A DNA stretch of 64,000 nt, from assembly GCA_029851415.1 (NCBI GenBank), contig CM056742.1, positions 56,608,454-56,672,453 of the forward strand, in the 5' to 3' direction. Shown here in pieces: positions 45,325-56,912 of the stretch. The notes below the pieces were generated by a model. That model searched no databases and was not told where the DNA came from. It saw only the letters and a program-made list of their open reading frames with translations. How positions within the stretch are numbered: the stretch's first letter is position 1; each line of letters starts with the position of its first letter. The DNA is from Eretmocerus hayati. Taxonomy: Eukaryota; Arthropoda; Insecta; Hymenoptera; Aphelinidae. The translations under genes were made by a program, and so were the position numbers.

Positions 45325-47420
45325 GAGAGGTTCTACAGATTTTTCAACATTTGGGTTTCTGAAGAATAAAAAAATTTTACTGGTAGCACGCGTTTGGAAC
45401 CAATTCTTCTGGTTACTAGGACCTCCAAAATGAGTGGAAAGATACGTACCCACTGCTTTGGAAGGATGTTATTCTTTCAATTGATAGTCAAATCTTCTCG
45501 AAATTCTCCGGGACTTGAAATTTTTTTCCCAGAAAACGATGGGCTTGAATGACATGCTCAGGCTTACCATTTCCTCTCAAAATATGGTAAAGATTGCGAA
45601 AGAATTTTTTCCAATAACACGTTCACTGTGACGGGTTCCGCCGGTGGGATCCGCGCGTTCTCTTTTGTGTGCGACGGGTCCCGCGGGTGGCACCCGTTTT
45701 TGTTCCAGTTCTCGTGTGCATCAAATGAAGTAGACTCATCCAAAAGCTTAGGTTGCGGTTCTTACTCAATATATGAAGAAATCCCAGAAACTTTTGACTT
45801 TTGCTGTCACTCCTCGATCATTTGGGCTGTTCGACGTCTCATGAGGCCTAACCAGTCGAATTTTCTTCGTTCAGCTGTCTTGAAAGTGGACACCAAATTT
45901 GGGATCGATTGGTGGATGCGAATAGATACTAGAGAAGGTCATGCCCGAAAAAACACCCGAAAATCGAGGAATTGACGTGTCACTCCGACCGACTCTAAAA
46001 ATTCGTTGAGCTCTCACGGTTCTAGCGTACCACAGCGGGGTCTGTAACTTTGCAGGGATGTTTCTAATGATTCAAAGTTGTGATTTTTCTTTCAAAGGGA
46101 GACATACATCGATGTACCTACACTTTTTAGCGCATTCTAGAGGGACTCCGCGATGAACTCATTGTCTTACCCACGCAAAAACAAAGAAATCGGCCTATTG
46201 CACATCTATGTACATCAATGGGGAAATCAAGGAATTGCGTTCAACCGGAATGAAATTAGTGTTACTCGTGGTATATTCACGCCGTTCTCGGCGGTGTACA
46301 CTTGCTGTTATCAACGGACGGACTCCTAAATACCGAGGAATAGTAGGTAATAGTATCAGAAAATCATATCCACTTCGCTACGATCATCGATTGGTGGATG
46401 CGAATAGATACTAGAGAAGGTCATGCCCGAAAAAACACCCGAACATCTAGGAATTGACGTGTCACTCCGACCAACTCTAAAGATTCGTTGAGCTCTCACG
46501 GTTCTAGCGTACCACAGCGGGGTCTGTAACTTTGCAGGGTTGTTTCTAATGATTCAAAGTTGTGATTTTTCTTTCAAAGGGAGACATACATCGATGTACC
46601 TACACTTTATAGCGCATTCTAGAGGGACTCCGCGATGAACTCATTGTCTTACCCACGCAAAAACAAAGAAATCGACCTATTGCACATCTATGTACATCAA
46701 TGGGGAAATCAAGGAATTGCGTTCAACCGGAATGAAATTAGTGTTACTCGTGGTATATTCACGCCGTTCTCGGCGGTGTACACTTGCTGTAATCAACAGA
46801 CGGACTCCTAAATACCGAGAAATAGTAGGTAATAGTATCAGAAAACCATATCCACTTCGCTACGATCAGATTCTGGCGCGTTTCAGAGTGCCATCTGTTC
46901 GGATGGGGACAACTGACAGATTTATATAGACGAAATCGTCTCGGAATATTCTATAAAATCTTTCGAAGGGTTCAGGGACATTCCAGATTGGTATAAGAAT
47001 GACTAGGATCGTATTCGATGTTTGTATTTGTCACTCTCCACGAAGCAAAATTTTTCCCGAGACACTTCCATATTTAGTGTATTTTTGCCACCTTTCGTAG
47101 ATCACAAGCCTCCATCATTACCATTGTGCAATTCTCATCATGCATTCTGAAAGTAAAGACTTTCACGTCCATTCAAGTATTCTGAGAGACCACCCAATGC
47201 TCACCCAAACAATGAGAATTCAGAAACGAATTTTCCAAAAGTACTCGCTCAAGACTTTGTTCTGTAGATCGTTTAGCGATTTTTTTCAGATGACCCACAT
47301 GGAAGATTATGTTTTCGGAGCCTTCCAAGAGGGGGTATAAGAAATTTCAGACATGTACACGGCATTTTTCTATAATTTCACTTTTAGAGTCCAAAAGTCA
47401 AAAGTTTCTGGGATTCCCTC
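45325..47420. mobile_element. ATATGAG-ended inverted-repeat element, about 2.1 kb
   Basis: The left end ATATGAGAGGTTCTACAG (45321) faces an inverted right end (CAGAAACTTTTGAC on the minus strand, closing in CTCATAT at 47424). ATAT is present at both flanks (45321-45324, 47421-47424), so the target is ATAT or the inner TA. Its left 160 bp match the inner right arm of the Transib-like element (12340-12505, inverted). The interior has a 482-bp tandem duplication and no transposase. It abuts the next ATATGAG element directly. Confidence 0.6.
45905..46868. repeat. 482-bp tandem duplication
   Basis: Unit 1 (45905-46386) and unit 2 (46387-46868) are nearly identical. Both contain GGTGGATGCGAATAGATACT and a repeated small frame (68 and 79 codons) beginning MYINGEIKEL. 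The high identity points to a recent duplication. The frames are probably not genes. Confidence 0.9.
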
Positions 47421-47424
47421 ATAT

Positions 47425-48618
47425 GAGAGTTTCCACGGAACTTTTAACTTTTGTGTTACTGCAGTGTTCCAGGAGTATTTTGAACTATTCGTAGTGCGCA
47501 GGAGTGGCATTTTATGGTATTTGGCATCGTTCAATATGAGCTACATTCTTTCTTGTTGGAACGCATCCTGATTTGTCAATAGCCGACCGCAAAAGATGAT
47601 TTTTGGGTAGTTTACAAACGTACCAACGCGATTTTTTGAATTGATAAGGCTGTAACTAAAATACCTATGCCTCAACTACTTCGGTGGAATAATATATCCA
47701 TCTACTAATCTCATATTTTGAGAAAAGCTTTGATTCAGAGGTGTGCGCTGATTTGGCTATGATATTAGCTCTCATTCATCGATGTAACCGAGTATTGTGG
47801 GAAAACTTTTTCTTGCTATTGTTTACGAAATTAATGGAATACCTTGTGCAAAATGGGGAATCGAGCAATGAGTTTCCGAAGTTAAAAAGAAGACAAATCG
47901 AATCCCGTTTGGTTTGTGAGTGTGCGTTGATCCGGGAAAATTTTATAAAGCTTCAAAGCTCATAAAGTTATCGCGCCACTGGCTCTCGAAACGGTCATTT
48001 TTTGATGGCATACTCAGGAAACGTAAAGCACAGGATTGGAATGTTGTGCTCTTTTTTCTTCATCACAGAAGGGATATAACCGCACTGTTCTGAGTTGCAA
48101 TTGTCGATCGGTATTTCTGTGAGAAGCTGAGGAGAAATATTTGAATCCGGATGGTAAGCCGAATAAGCCTTCAAATGTGATGTTATCGCGATTTTCTTGA
48201 TTTTTACACAGTATACGGCTAAAATATGAACAAAATAAGTCCACAGTGTATTCTAGGAATTGAAATGAGACTCATAGCTCTTGACTCGATTTTGGAAATT
48301 TACCTCGAATTTCGGAGAAATCGAGGATGAAATTCATCTTAAAGTCAAGTCAGGCAAAATATAATCCGTATCGATCGTCTAGACAATGTTTTGAATCGAA
48401 TCTATTCGATTGAAGTTGATTCACGAATGTTTCAAGTGTGTAATTTCGTACATGTCGTTCTGAACCAGATACCTCGGCTTGGAAGAGAGTGGCACCATTT
48501 TTTTCACATGTTTTCGAGGTCTAAGTATCACATGAAACCCATTTCAAACGTGTGCGATGAGAAAAAATTTTTTTTTTATTTCAGAGGGTTAATAGTTGAA
48601 AGTTTCATGGAAACTCTC
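47425..48618. mobile_element. ATATGAG-ended element, copy 1 (1194 bp)
   Basis: Terminal inverted repeats GAGAGTTTCCACGGAAC (left) and, inverted, GAGAGTTTCCATGAAAC (right). ATAT lies at both flanks (47421-47424, 48619-48622). It is the same element as 54363-55552 in the same orientation, with similar length. No transposase is encoded. TA-target DNA transposons of the Tc1/mariner type would fit, but a 4-bp ATAT duplication cannot be excluded. Confidence 0.82.
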
Positions 48619-48861
48619 ATATATGACGTCAAAAACATCTGTGCACGCCAGTCCCAGTATCGGACTCGATTTGTACACCCGATAAAAACTCAGTTTTCGC
48701 TATAATTCCGATAAATATCACAAAATTAACCAGCAAATTGTTGATGCATCGATACTCACTGTTTCATTGTGGATTTAGCGAATGGACTGCATCCGAAGAT
48801 TAACAGATTAAGTCTGTTCCAGGGAACAGTTTCTCATGTAGTTTTCACAGATTGAGGTTTA
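48619..48861. other. Non-coding spacer
   Basis: About 240 bp between the ATATGAG-ended element and the pogo-like element. Nothing recognised. Confidence 0.4.
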
Positions 48862-49074
48862 CAGTGCGCCTTGACTGACGAACGATGTCCGACAATTGTC
48901 CGTTAACTGTCGATTCTAGGCGTCCGTAAAGAGCGTTGTCCGCTATTTGGAGTGTCCGGTAACCGGAGGATTCGATCTCATGAGATCCAATACATTTCTG
49001 CCCGTTGCACGAAAATCGTCCGTTACTGAGAAGTGTCCGCTTATCAGAGGTGTCCGCTAAGGGAGATTTCACTG
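48862..49074. mobile_element. pogo/Tigger-like miniature element, 213 bp
   Basis: The ends CAGTGCGCC and (inverted) CAGTGAAATC are flanked by TA on both sides (48860-48861 and 49075-49076). The right terminal repeat with its GTGTCCGCTTA/GTGTCCGCTAA sub-repeats looks like the CAGTGAAACC...GCGGACA ends of pogo/Tigger elements of the Tc1/mariner group. Non-coding. Confidence 0.72.
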
Positions 49075-49189
49075 TATATGTTTGACGTCAAGTTTGCAAC
49101 ACTGATTTTGAAAGCGACTGGTAGCGTTGCCAGGGGGATCCGAATGGACAGGAATTCGCCTAACTTGAGCCTAGCAACTTCTAGGAATT

Positions 49190-49555
49190 CGCCTACTTGA
49201 GCCTAGCAACTTCTGGGAGCTATTTTCTGAGAGCACATTTTAGCGAGTTCCGGGCTGGCTTCAAAGTGATGTAGCTCCCACTAGACATGTGATAATCGAC
49301 TCCTACCAGTAGTCATTTTAAAGGTCTTGAGGAAAACTACATTTCGACCACTGGCGAGAGTGGATTATCGGACTTTTCATAGGAGTTACAGTCGTTATGA
49401 GTTGAGCAGTTTCGTGAAAATTCTCAAGATCTTCAAGATGGTCATCGGTGAAAGTCAATCATCACATGTCTAGTGGGAACTACATCAATTTGAAGTAAGC
49501 CCAGAAAGCGCTAAAATGTGCTCTCAGCAAATAGCTCCTAGAAGTTCTTAGGTAT
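49190..49555. mobile_element. Foldback repeat, copy 3 of 3, about 150-bp arms
   Basis: The left arm (about 49190-49335) and right arm (about 49405-49550) are inverted copies sharing CTGAGAGCACATTTTAGCG and CCCACTAGACATGTGAT. Two related diverged copies lie at 16060-16440 and 31270-31480. Just left, at 49155-49215, a 36-bp direct repeat (GGAATTCGCCTA.CTTGAG) occurs. Confidence 0.72.
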
Positions 49556-49809
49556 TTCCCATAAATAGGTATTTCCATTTGAAAAAATCAAGTTGACCAC
49601 GAAAATCACCTTGAGAATGACCTTCAAGGCAAAAAACCAGGCCACCATCGGATGTTCCCTTCAAAATAAGGGGACACGTGTTCTGGGGTTTTCCCGATTC
49701 CCAACCATTCCTGGAAAAATGGGGGGGGGGGGGGGTACTTACTCTTCGGACACCGTTCATACTCTTAGAATAACTGAGGGAATTCAAAGGTTCTGACAAA
49801 AGCACTCAA

Positions 49810-51214
49810 CTCCCCATGAACTAACTATATGACCGTTCGCAAACAGTAGCAAAACAGAAGCCAGCATTCCAGATTGGATTGAGGTCGCGTCTGGTGTTCC
49901 CCAAGGCAGTGTCTTAGGACCAGTACTTTTTGAAAGTTCTCCAGAGATACGTCTAGCATTGGATGGGGATGCAGGGTTTTTTGCGGGCGTGAGTAGAGTT
50001 TTGAAGGGATCTGATGGAAAGATGGTGGTATCAATAATGTCGTTGAAAATAGCTGTGAGGTAGGGAAGCATCAAAGGTGCAGCCATTCTCAACTCATCTG
50101 CGGAGATGCCATCGATTCCGATGGATTGAGGGTGTGAAGACATGATAACTTTCGGTTCTGAGTATTGATTAACGGCCACAAAAGAAAATTGGGGGTCTTG
50201 GCCACTATGCGGCTGAGTAGAAGTGCCAGTCACAGGGAGTCTGAATGAGGTGATTAGCTTGCAATTGAGGGGGTGAGTGGAAAAAGGGCGTAATTGCAAG
50301 ACGGTCATTTTGAGAAAATCAATAAAAACCACTACAGACATGATTGGACGAGTTGACCTGGCTTATTTCGGAGAAAATAACATTCTCGAAATAGTCCAAC
50401 CCAAGCCGAGGGATGAAATTTGATTTTGAGCTCTTTTCAGCAATTTCGAATAATGCAATTACGCCCTTTTTCCGAATACAGGGTCAAATTTCGGCCTTTC
50501 TTCCTCACAAAAAGTGGAATTAAATCTCGCGATCAAGTCCAATCGTCTCCAAATTTTTTGAGAGTGTTCCTGGGCATGTTCTGAAAGATATTTGATTGCG
50601 AGGGGGTGGTTCGATTCATGTTCCACAGTTCTATGGACACTAAAAGCTTCCATCAGTCGTGTGAAAATGACGAGAAATTTTTTCCACTGAGCAAGGGTAA
50701 AACACTCAATTTGAAGGCAAAACAACATGTTTTCATCGTTATATCAGGTGAAAAAGCGTTTCCAGGCTCTGGAGAATTCTTATAAAATTTTTCCATTACA
50801 AATAAGGCCATCCGATCCAGTAGTAGATACATCAATCTAGGTGTGTGACGGTGGTTTGTCTCTACATTGCGTATGGTGAGTAGCGTCGGAGGGAACTATG
50901 TGGAGTGATCGTGAAGCTACTGCGTTCCAGAGGAACTCAGCATCATATTTATCTGAGTACAGATCAGCATTGGAGTCACCAGTTGTGACGATGTTGAAAT
51001 GATAAGATAGAAGCGAGGTAATGATGTTGAGGAATTTTATTGCAAAAAGACCGTGAGGACGACGATAGACAACTGCAAAAAGTATTTTTCTTTGACGATA
51101 AGCTATCTCAGATATTATGATTGAAGGGTTAGGGCTTAAGAAGCACAAACTATTCATATTATATATATAAACATATCTAAGTTTAATGAGCAACCACCTT
51201 ACATCCGCAGGCAC
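49810..51214 (-). pseudogene. Jockey-like non-LTR retrotransposon, rearranged
   Basis: On the minus strand 51214-50837 encodes part of an AP-type endonuclease (VVYRRPHG, IVTTGDSNADL, PSDATHHT). 50341-49935 encodes the start of reverse transcriptase (SHPQSIGIDGISADELR, LPYLTAIFNDII, PSNARRISGELSK). At about 49933 the strand switches: 49,820-49,932 reads on the plus strand as ASGVPQGSVLGPVLF, a later RT block. The middle RT, including the catalytic YxDD, is missing. The fragment therefore has an internal inversion or is two pieces joined head to head. It is dead. The EN piece ends close to the copia LTR. Confidence 0.85.
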
Positions 51215-51423
51215 TCCTTATAATGAATAGTATATAGCACAATAGATAATATACAATGGAGCAAAATACATGTATAGCTAGATACAATGTAAGCTGTACT
51301 GCTGTAGCAGCTGGACTAAGCGCCGCGAGTCGCGAGAGCCGCGAGCGGCGTCTTGCGTCGGCGCGTGAGCAAGACAGAGCGAGATAGAGGTAGGTAGTGG
51401 GGAGTTTCGTCCATACTCTAACA
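51200..51423 (-). repeat. Probable copia 3' LTR (inner edge at 51423)
   Basis: Directly after a GGGGTGGAG purine tract (minus strand, 51424-51434) comes TGTTAGAGTATGGACG, the start of an LTR. The outer end is uncertain because the partner LTR is absent; about 51200 is a guess. A GC-rich hairpin-prone region lies at about 51333-51362. Confidence 0.6.
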
Positions 51424-51839
51424 CTCCACCCCGAAGCTTCACAATTTCAGCCCTTTTCATCTTTATGTATACACACCTTGGAAGAACACCCGTGAAGATA
51501 TTCATTGCTCTGTTCTATTCAATTACCTCAAATCGAAATACAAATAAAATATTAGACGTGATGATTGGAATTTACATCTTATCAGACATAGAAAAGTATC
51601 AAGTTTACAATATATTCTAAAATCGAAGTATCAAAAGCAAATCGTAGGATGGAATAATCAAAGGATAAATTATCTTAGTCTCAAAATGTGAGAATGTCAC
51701 GGTGTCATATTTTGTCTCTGTGATATGTTTACATCTTGATCTTGATGTTTCGTTGGTTCGATGTATCTTGCTGGTGCAGGAGGAGTACAAACACCTGATT
51801 ATTCAGTAGGCTTGCCAATAACAGAAGAGGAATGTATAA

Positions 51840-53335
51840 GAGTAGTTCCGCGCGAAGAAGACCTACGAAAAAGGGTCATGTCTTAAATTTTTTTCTTGAC
51901 TTTCTTATTCGATTCTATGGTACAAAATATAAACTTTTCACTACCTATGGAGCCCCAAAAAAATTTCCCAGGTACCTTCAACGTAGATTAGTTTATCAGT
52001 TTGAATTATTTTCAACAAAAAAGTTAGGGTATTTTTTTCAATAAAATGAATTTTTCTCGAGTTCGTTCAAATATACAGAGATGCGGTTTGCGGCATTTGA
52101 AAGGTCTTCGCAAAACTTATCGAAATCGATCTTGTGAAGTTGATTTTGATGTCTTGGGTAATTTCATCGAACAAAATGGTGAAAAACATAGAAGATTAAA
52201 TTTCTCGAAAACCCAATTTTTGAAAATTCGGAAAATTTGACATGTTATGTAAAATTCTGTGTTCTTTTGGAAAAGAATGGTCCCGAATTCCTTTTCGTGA
52301 AAAGCGAGATATTATTTATACGTGTGTGTTGGGTATAAATGTGCTACCTATTATACCTATGCGTTCCAACACATTTTTTTGCGAATTATCACAAATCCAT
52401 TTTCCAGGCTTTTGGAAATCGTCTGTTTTCTGCGCATGCGCGGGAATTCGGATTCTTAAAACCAATCTCATTGGAAAGCCAAGAAAATTTTCTTCAAAAT
52501 GATCACTTGCGGAAGTCAATTTCATGCATTTGAACCGAATCTACAACGTACAAAAGATGAGCCTCCAGCTCGAGTGCGACACGTCGATGGACGCCATCGA
52601 ACGGGGGCAGGCGTTGATTTTCCTCACTGCTGTCTCCAGTACCTCCGACCCACCTCTGAAGGATCATCAAGATTCAATGGTCTTTTGAACGTTGCAGCTC
52701 TGGCTCAAATGCATGGAATTGACTTCAGCAGACGGTCAATTTGAAGAAAATTTTCTTGGCTTCCCAATGAAATTGGTTTCAAGGATCCAAATTCCTGCGC
52801 ATGCGCAGAAAACAGGCGATTTCCAAAAGCCTGGAAAATGGATTTGTGATAATTGGCGAAAAAAGGTGTTGGAATGCAAAAAAGGAATTCGGAACTATTT
52901 TTTCTTGGAAGAACACAAAATTTTACATAAAATATCAAATTTTCAGGATTCTCAAAAATTGGGTTTTCGAGAAATTGATACTTCTATGTATTTCACTCTT
53001 TTGCCCGATAAAATCACCCAAGACATCAAAATCAACTTTACGAAACCGATTTCGATAGGTATTTCAAAGACCTTCCGAGTGCCGCAAACCGCATTTCTGT
53101 ATCTTTGAACGAATTAGAGAAAAATTCATTTTATTGAAAAAAATACCCTAACTTTTTTGTTAAAAATAGCTCAAAGGAACAAAGTTATGTACGTCGGAGG
53201 TACCTGGAGAATTTTTTTGGGGCCCCATAGGTAGTGAAGAGTTCATATTTTGTACTATAGAATCGAATAAAAAAGTCAAGAAAAAAATTTAAAACATGAC
53301 CCTTTTTCGTAGGTCTGTTCCGCGCGGAACTACTC
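51840..53335. mobile_element. Giant foldback element, about 700-bp arms
   Basis: The left arm (51840 to about 52537) and right arm (about 52690-53335) are long inverted copies with a spacer of about 150 bp. The ends are GAGTAGTTCCGCGCG and its complement. An exact 4-bp ATAA flanks both sides (51836-51839, 53336-53339). Opposed frames (52316-52525, 52692-53108 and others) encode similar peptides only because the arms mirror each other. It contains no transposase. It lies between copia RNase H and the copia 3' LTR. Confidence 0.87.
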
Positions 53336-53379
53336 ATAAGAGATTCAAGTATATACTCCAATTATTCACTTCCTTTGGA

Positions 53380-54358
53380 TATCTGTATCCATGGTAATAT
53401 TTGTGAGTCCATTATGCACCAGAAATGAGAGAGGCTTGGTCAAGATGTCTGCAATTCAATCTTTAGATCGCACCCATTTGATCGTGAAGAAATTTTCTTT
53501 AATTAGAGATTTCACATAGTTTTGACGTACACCCAAAATATGTCTCAATTTGTCACCACCTTCAGTTTTTGCACTAATAATGGCTGCTTCATTATCACAC
53601 CATAAAACCACAGGAAGGAATTTCCTATCTAATGCTATTTCCAACGAGTTTTCCGAACCCATTGCAGCTTGAACTGCCTCACTCATTGCACCAAATTCTG
53701 CTTCACTGGTTGACAGTGCAACATATGATTGTTCATGCGTTTTTTAAGCCACAGAACCATTGAATATTTTGATTACAAGTCCGCAAGTTGTGAGGGAGTT
53801 CTTACAGTCTGCGTAGCTTGCATCAGAATAAGCCTGTAGGTCATCAGTTTCACCCGTATATCTCAGACCTAAGTCTCGTGTCTTCTTCAGATAGCCTAAC
53901 ACCCGTGCTACCATGTCCCAATCGTCAAACGTTGGATTGATCTGGTGCCGACTCAACACATTTACTGCGTAACAGATGTCAGGTCTTGTCGTATTTGCTA
54001 AGTAAAGCAAGGACCCAACCACTTCTCTGAATGGGGTGGTTGGGTTTTGCAGCATTTCATCTGTTGGAGCCTCATTGAGCATTTCCTCCCGAGCCTTTCT
54101 CTTCTTATTTCTTACTTGAGTTGTCTCCATAGGAGTTCTCCTACCATAAAGAGTATCTGATCCAAATTTTTCAATAATTCTATCTACATAAGACGTCTGA
54201 CTCAAAGTCATCACACCCGCTTGTTTATCTCGTGTCACATCCAAGCCTAGGAATTCTCTAGGTTCACTCATATCAGTCAATTTGAATTCGTTTTCTAATC
54301 CAGACTTGGTCTCTTGAAGTTTCTTAGGACTGTTGCATGACTTCATTATGTCGTCAAC
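53380..54358 (-). pseudogene. Copia RT C-terminal part and RNase H
   Basis: 54346-53744 follows the YVDD-coding sequence with EFKLTDMSEPREFLGLDV, VGSLLYLANTTRPDICYAVN, RVLGYLKKTRDLGLRY and YSDASYADCKNSL (RNase H DA.W.gD block). 53686-53456 has CDNEAAIISAKTEGGDKLRHI and IKWVRSKD, then a stop and IADILTKPLS, the canonical copia C-terminus. Interrupted upstream by the ATATGAG-ended element. Confidence 0.92.
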
Positions 54359-54362
54359 ATAT

Positions 54363-55552
54363 GAGAGTTTCCACGGAACTTTTAACTTTTATGTTACTGC
54401 AGTGTTCCAAGAGTATTTTGAACTATTCGGAGTGCGCAGGAGTGGCATTTTATAGTATTGGGCATCATTCAATATGGACTACATTTTTTTTGTTGAAACG
54501 CATCCTGATTTGTCAATAGCAGACCGCAAAGGATGATTTTTGGGTAGTTTACAAACGTACCAACCCGATTTTTTGAATTGATAAGGCTGTAACTAAAATA
54601 CCTATGCCTCAACTACTTCGGTGGAATGATATATCCATCTACTAATCTCATATTTTGAGGAAATCTTTGATTCAGAGGTGTGCGCTGATTTGGCTATGAT
54701 ATTAACTCTCATTCATCGATGTAACTGAGTTTTGCGGGAAAACTTTTTCTGGCTATTGTTTACGAAATTGATGAAATACCTTGTGCAAAACGGAGAATTT
54801 AGCAATGAGTTTTCGAAGTTAAGAAGAAGACGAATCGAATCCCGTTCGGTTTGTGAGTGTGCGTTGATCCAAACAAATTTTATAAAGCTTCAAAGCTCAT
54901 AAAGTAATCGCGCCACTGGCTCTCAAAACGGTCATTTTTTATGGCATACTCAGGAAACGTAAAGCACAGGATTGGAATGTTGTGCTCTTTTTTCTTCATC
55001 GCGAAAGGGATATAACCGCACTGTTCTGAGTTGCAATCGTCGATCGGTATTTCTGTGAGAAGCTGAGGAAAAATATTTGAATCCGGATGGTAAGCTAAAC
55101 AAGCCGCTAAATGTGATGGTATCGCGATTTTCTTGATTTTTACATAGTATACGGCTGAAAAATGAACAAAATAACACCACAGTGTATTCTAGAAATTGAA
55201 ATGAGACTCATAGCTCTTGACTCGATTTTGGAAATTTACATCGAATTTCGGAGAAATCAATGATGAAATTCATCTTAAAGTCAAGTCAGGCAAGATATAA
55301 TCCGTATCGATCGTCTAGACAATGTTTTGAATCGAATCTGTTCGATTGGAGTCAATTCACGAATGATTCAAGTGTGAATTTCCGTACAATTCGTTCTGAA
55401 CCAGATACCTCGGCTTGGAAGAGAGTGGGACCACTTTTTTCACATGTTTTCGAGGTATAAGAATCACATGAAACCCATTTTAAACGTGTGCGATGAGAAA
55501 ATTTTATTTTTATTTTAGAGGGTCAATAGTCAAATGTTCCATGGAAACCCTC
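54363..55552. mobile_element. ATATGAG-ended element, copy 2, in copia RT (1190 bp)
   Basis: The same element as 47425-48618. It is inserted in the codons for the YVDD catalytic block: rejoining the flanks leaves a continuous copia RT reading frame around the target ATAT (54359-54362 and 55553-55556). This gives precise element ends and shows the copia element is older. Confidence 0.9.
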
Positions 55553-55556
55553 ATAT

Positions 55557-56912
55557 AACAATAGTATTAAAAATTCATCACCTTCTCACCATGTGAAAAT
55601 ACAAGGTTCTATAACGCTATTCTTCAGACCAATTTCTTTAGATACTTCCGTGAATTCCATATTCCAACTTTTACCTGCGGTTTTCAACCCGCAAATGCCG
55701 ATTCCAGTCTCAATACTTTTCTAGCATCGATAAGATGTGAGAATGGAGTCCCATCTGAAATTTTCATATAGATTTCGTCTCCAATCGTGCCATTTAATCA
55801 GGCTGCTTTAACGTCTAACTGCACAACATCCAAATTATATTTATTGATGATGGCAAATAAAGCTCGCATAATTGGCATCCTGGAAATGGGAATTACGTCT
55901 CACGAAGGTCATATTGGTTCTTGTCCTTAAAACCTCTCCCCACCAGTCTGGCCTTGAACTTAATTTTGTCATCAGCATTGATTTTTCGGCACAACACCCA
56001 TCTAGCCTCTAGTTTATTAGGAGTTGTTCCAATCTCGGATACGAATGGTTCATCTACGATCTCAAATACTTCATTTTCAATCAACGAATCTACCTCTTCA
56101 TCTATAGCATGTTGCCACTCCACCCTTTCCTTCGTTTGCTTAGCTTCCGCATAGAAAGCAGGATCGTCATTATTGTGCGCAAGTAGCGCGTGATAGATTT
56201 GGTCTTTGTAATCGTCGACAAGCCCATCAGATTCAATCTTGAATTCATACGTGAGAAATACCCTAGATATCTCATCAAACGTCCGACCACCACAAGCTTG
56301 ACTTTGGATGATTTGAGCATTGTTAGCTGAGCACACCTTTTGTTCCTTCCCAACTGGCCCTCTGGGTATTCTTCTTTCACGTTTAGGCTGATGCGCTCCC
56401 TCCGTTTGTATAGATTCACCCATTTCTTCATTATTTTCGCCTTGTGGAAGCAAAAATTTACTTTCATCTATATTACCCTGAGCGAGAAGCTCTCTGTCTT
56501 TGTCATTCCCTCTGATTCTATTTTTGTAAACCACCTTTTCATTAAATCTCACATTCCTTCCCTCATAAAATTTTCTAGAATCAGGTTCCCAAAATTGGTA
56601 GCCTGTTCTTGTGTAGCCAACGAGGATGACTTCTCTAGCCTTTTGCCCAAATTTTGGACCAGTATTCTTGTGAATTATCAGAGATGCTAAACACTCGAAC
56701 CTTTTGATTTGATTGATGTCGTAACTATAACTTGGAGTGAATACTTCAAGCGGTGCCCTCATGTTGTTGGACTTGTGTGGAACGCGATTGTATAGGTATA
56801 CGGCTGCTCCTAAAGCCAAATCCCACATGTTTTGTGGCAAACCAGAGTCGAATATGTATGACCTCACCCTTTTCTGTATGGTTTGATTGAAGCGCTCTGG
56901 TACTCCGTTATG
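55557..56912 (-). pseudogene. Copia integrase C-terminus and RT N-terminal part
   Basis: 56867-55893 begins after the integrase Glu block (NGVPERFNQT, just upstream, with one in-frame stop) and has LGAAVYLYNRVPHK, FTPSYSYDINQIKRFECLA, VGYTRTGYQFWEP, WQHAIDEEVDSLIENEVFEIV, EARWVLCRKI and KARLVGRGF, the start of RT. Downstream, VQLDVKAA.LNG and EIYMKI segments can be read with stops before the insertion at 55552. Confidence 0.92.

Noticed and set aside
46208..46929. Paired small genes (68 and 79 codons, MYINGEIKEL)
   Set aside because: They are the same frame copied by the 482-bp duplication, with no domain or conservation evidence.
49718..49735. G homopolymers here and at about 62240-62253, and C runs at about 1071 and 43660, as biological signals
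   Set aside because: Homopolymers of this length are error-prone in sequencing and assembly; one of them coincides with a Helitron frame break, so they are treated with caution only.
49784..50341. One continuous 185-codon protein on the minus strand
   Set aside because: Only the part above 49935 is reverse transcriptase in sense; the rest is the antisense of the GVPQGS block, so it is not one real protein.
52316..53108. Opposed frames coding similar peptides (PAHAQKT, FQKPGKW)
   Set aside because: The similarity arises because the two arms of the foldback element mirror each other; not a gene pair.
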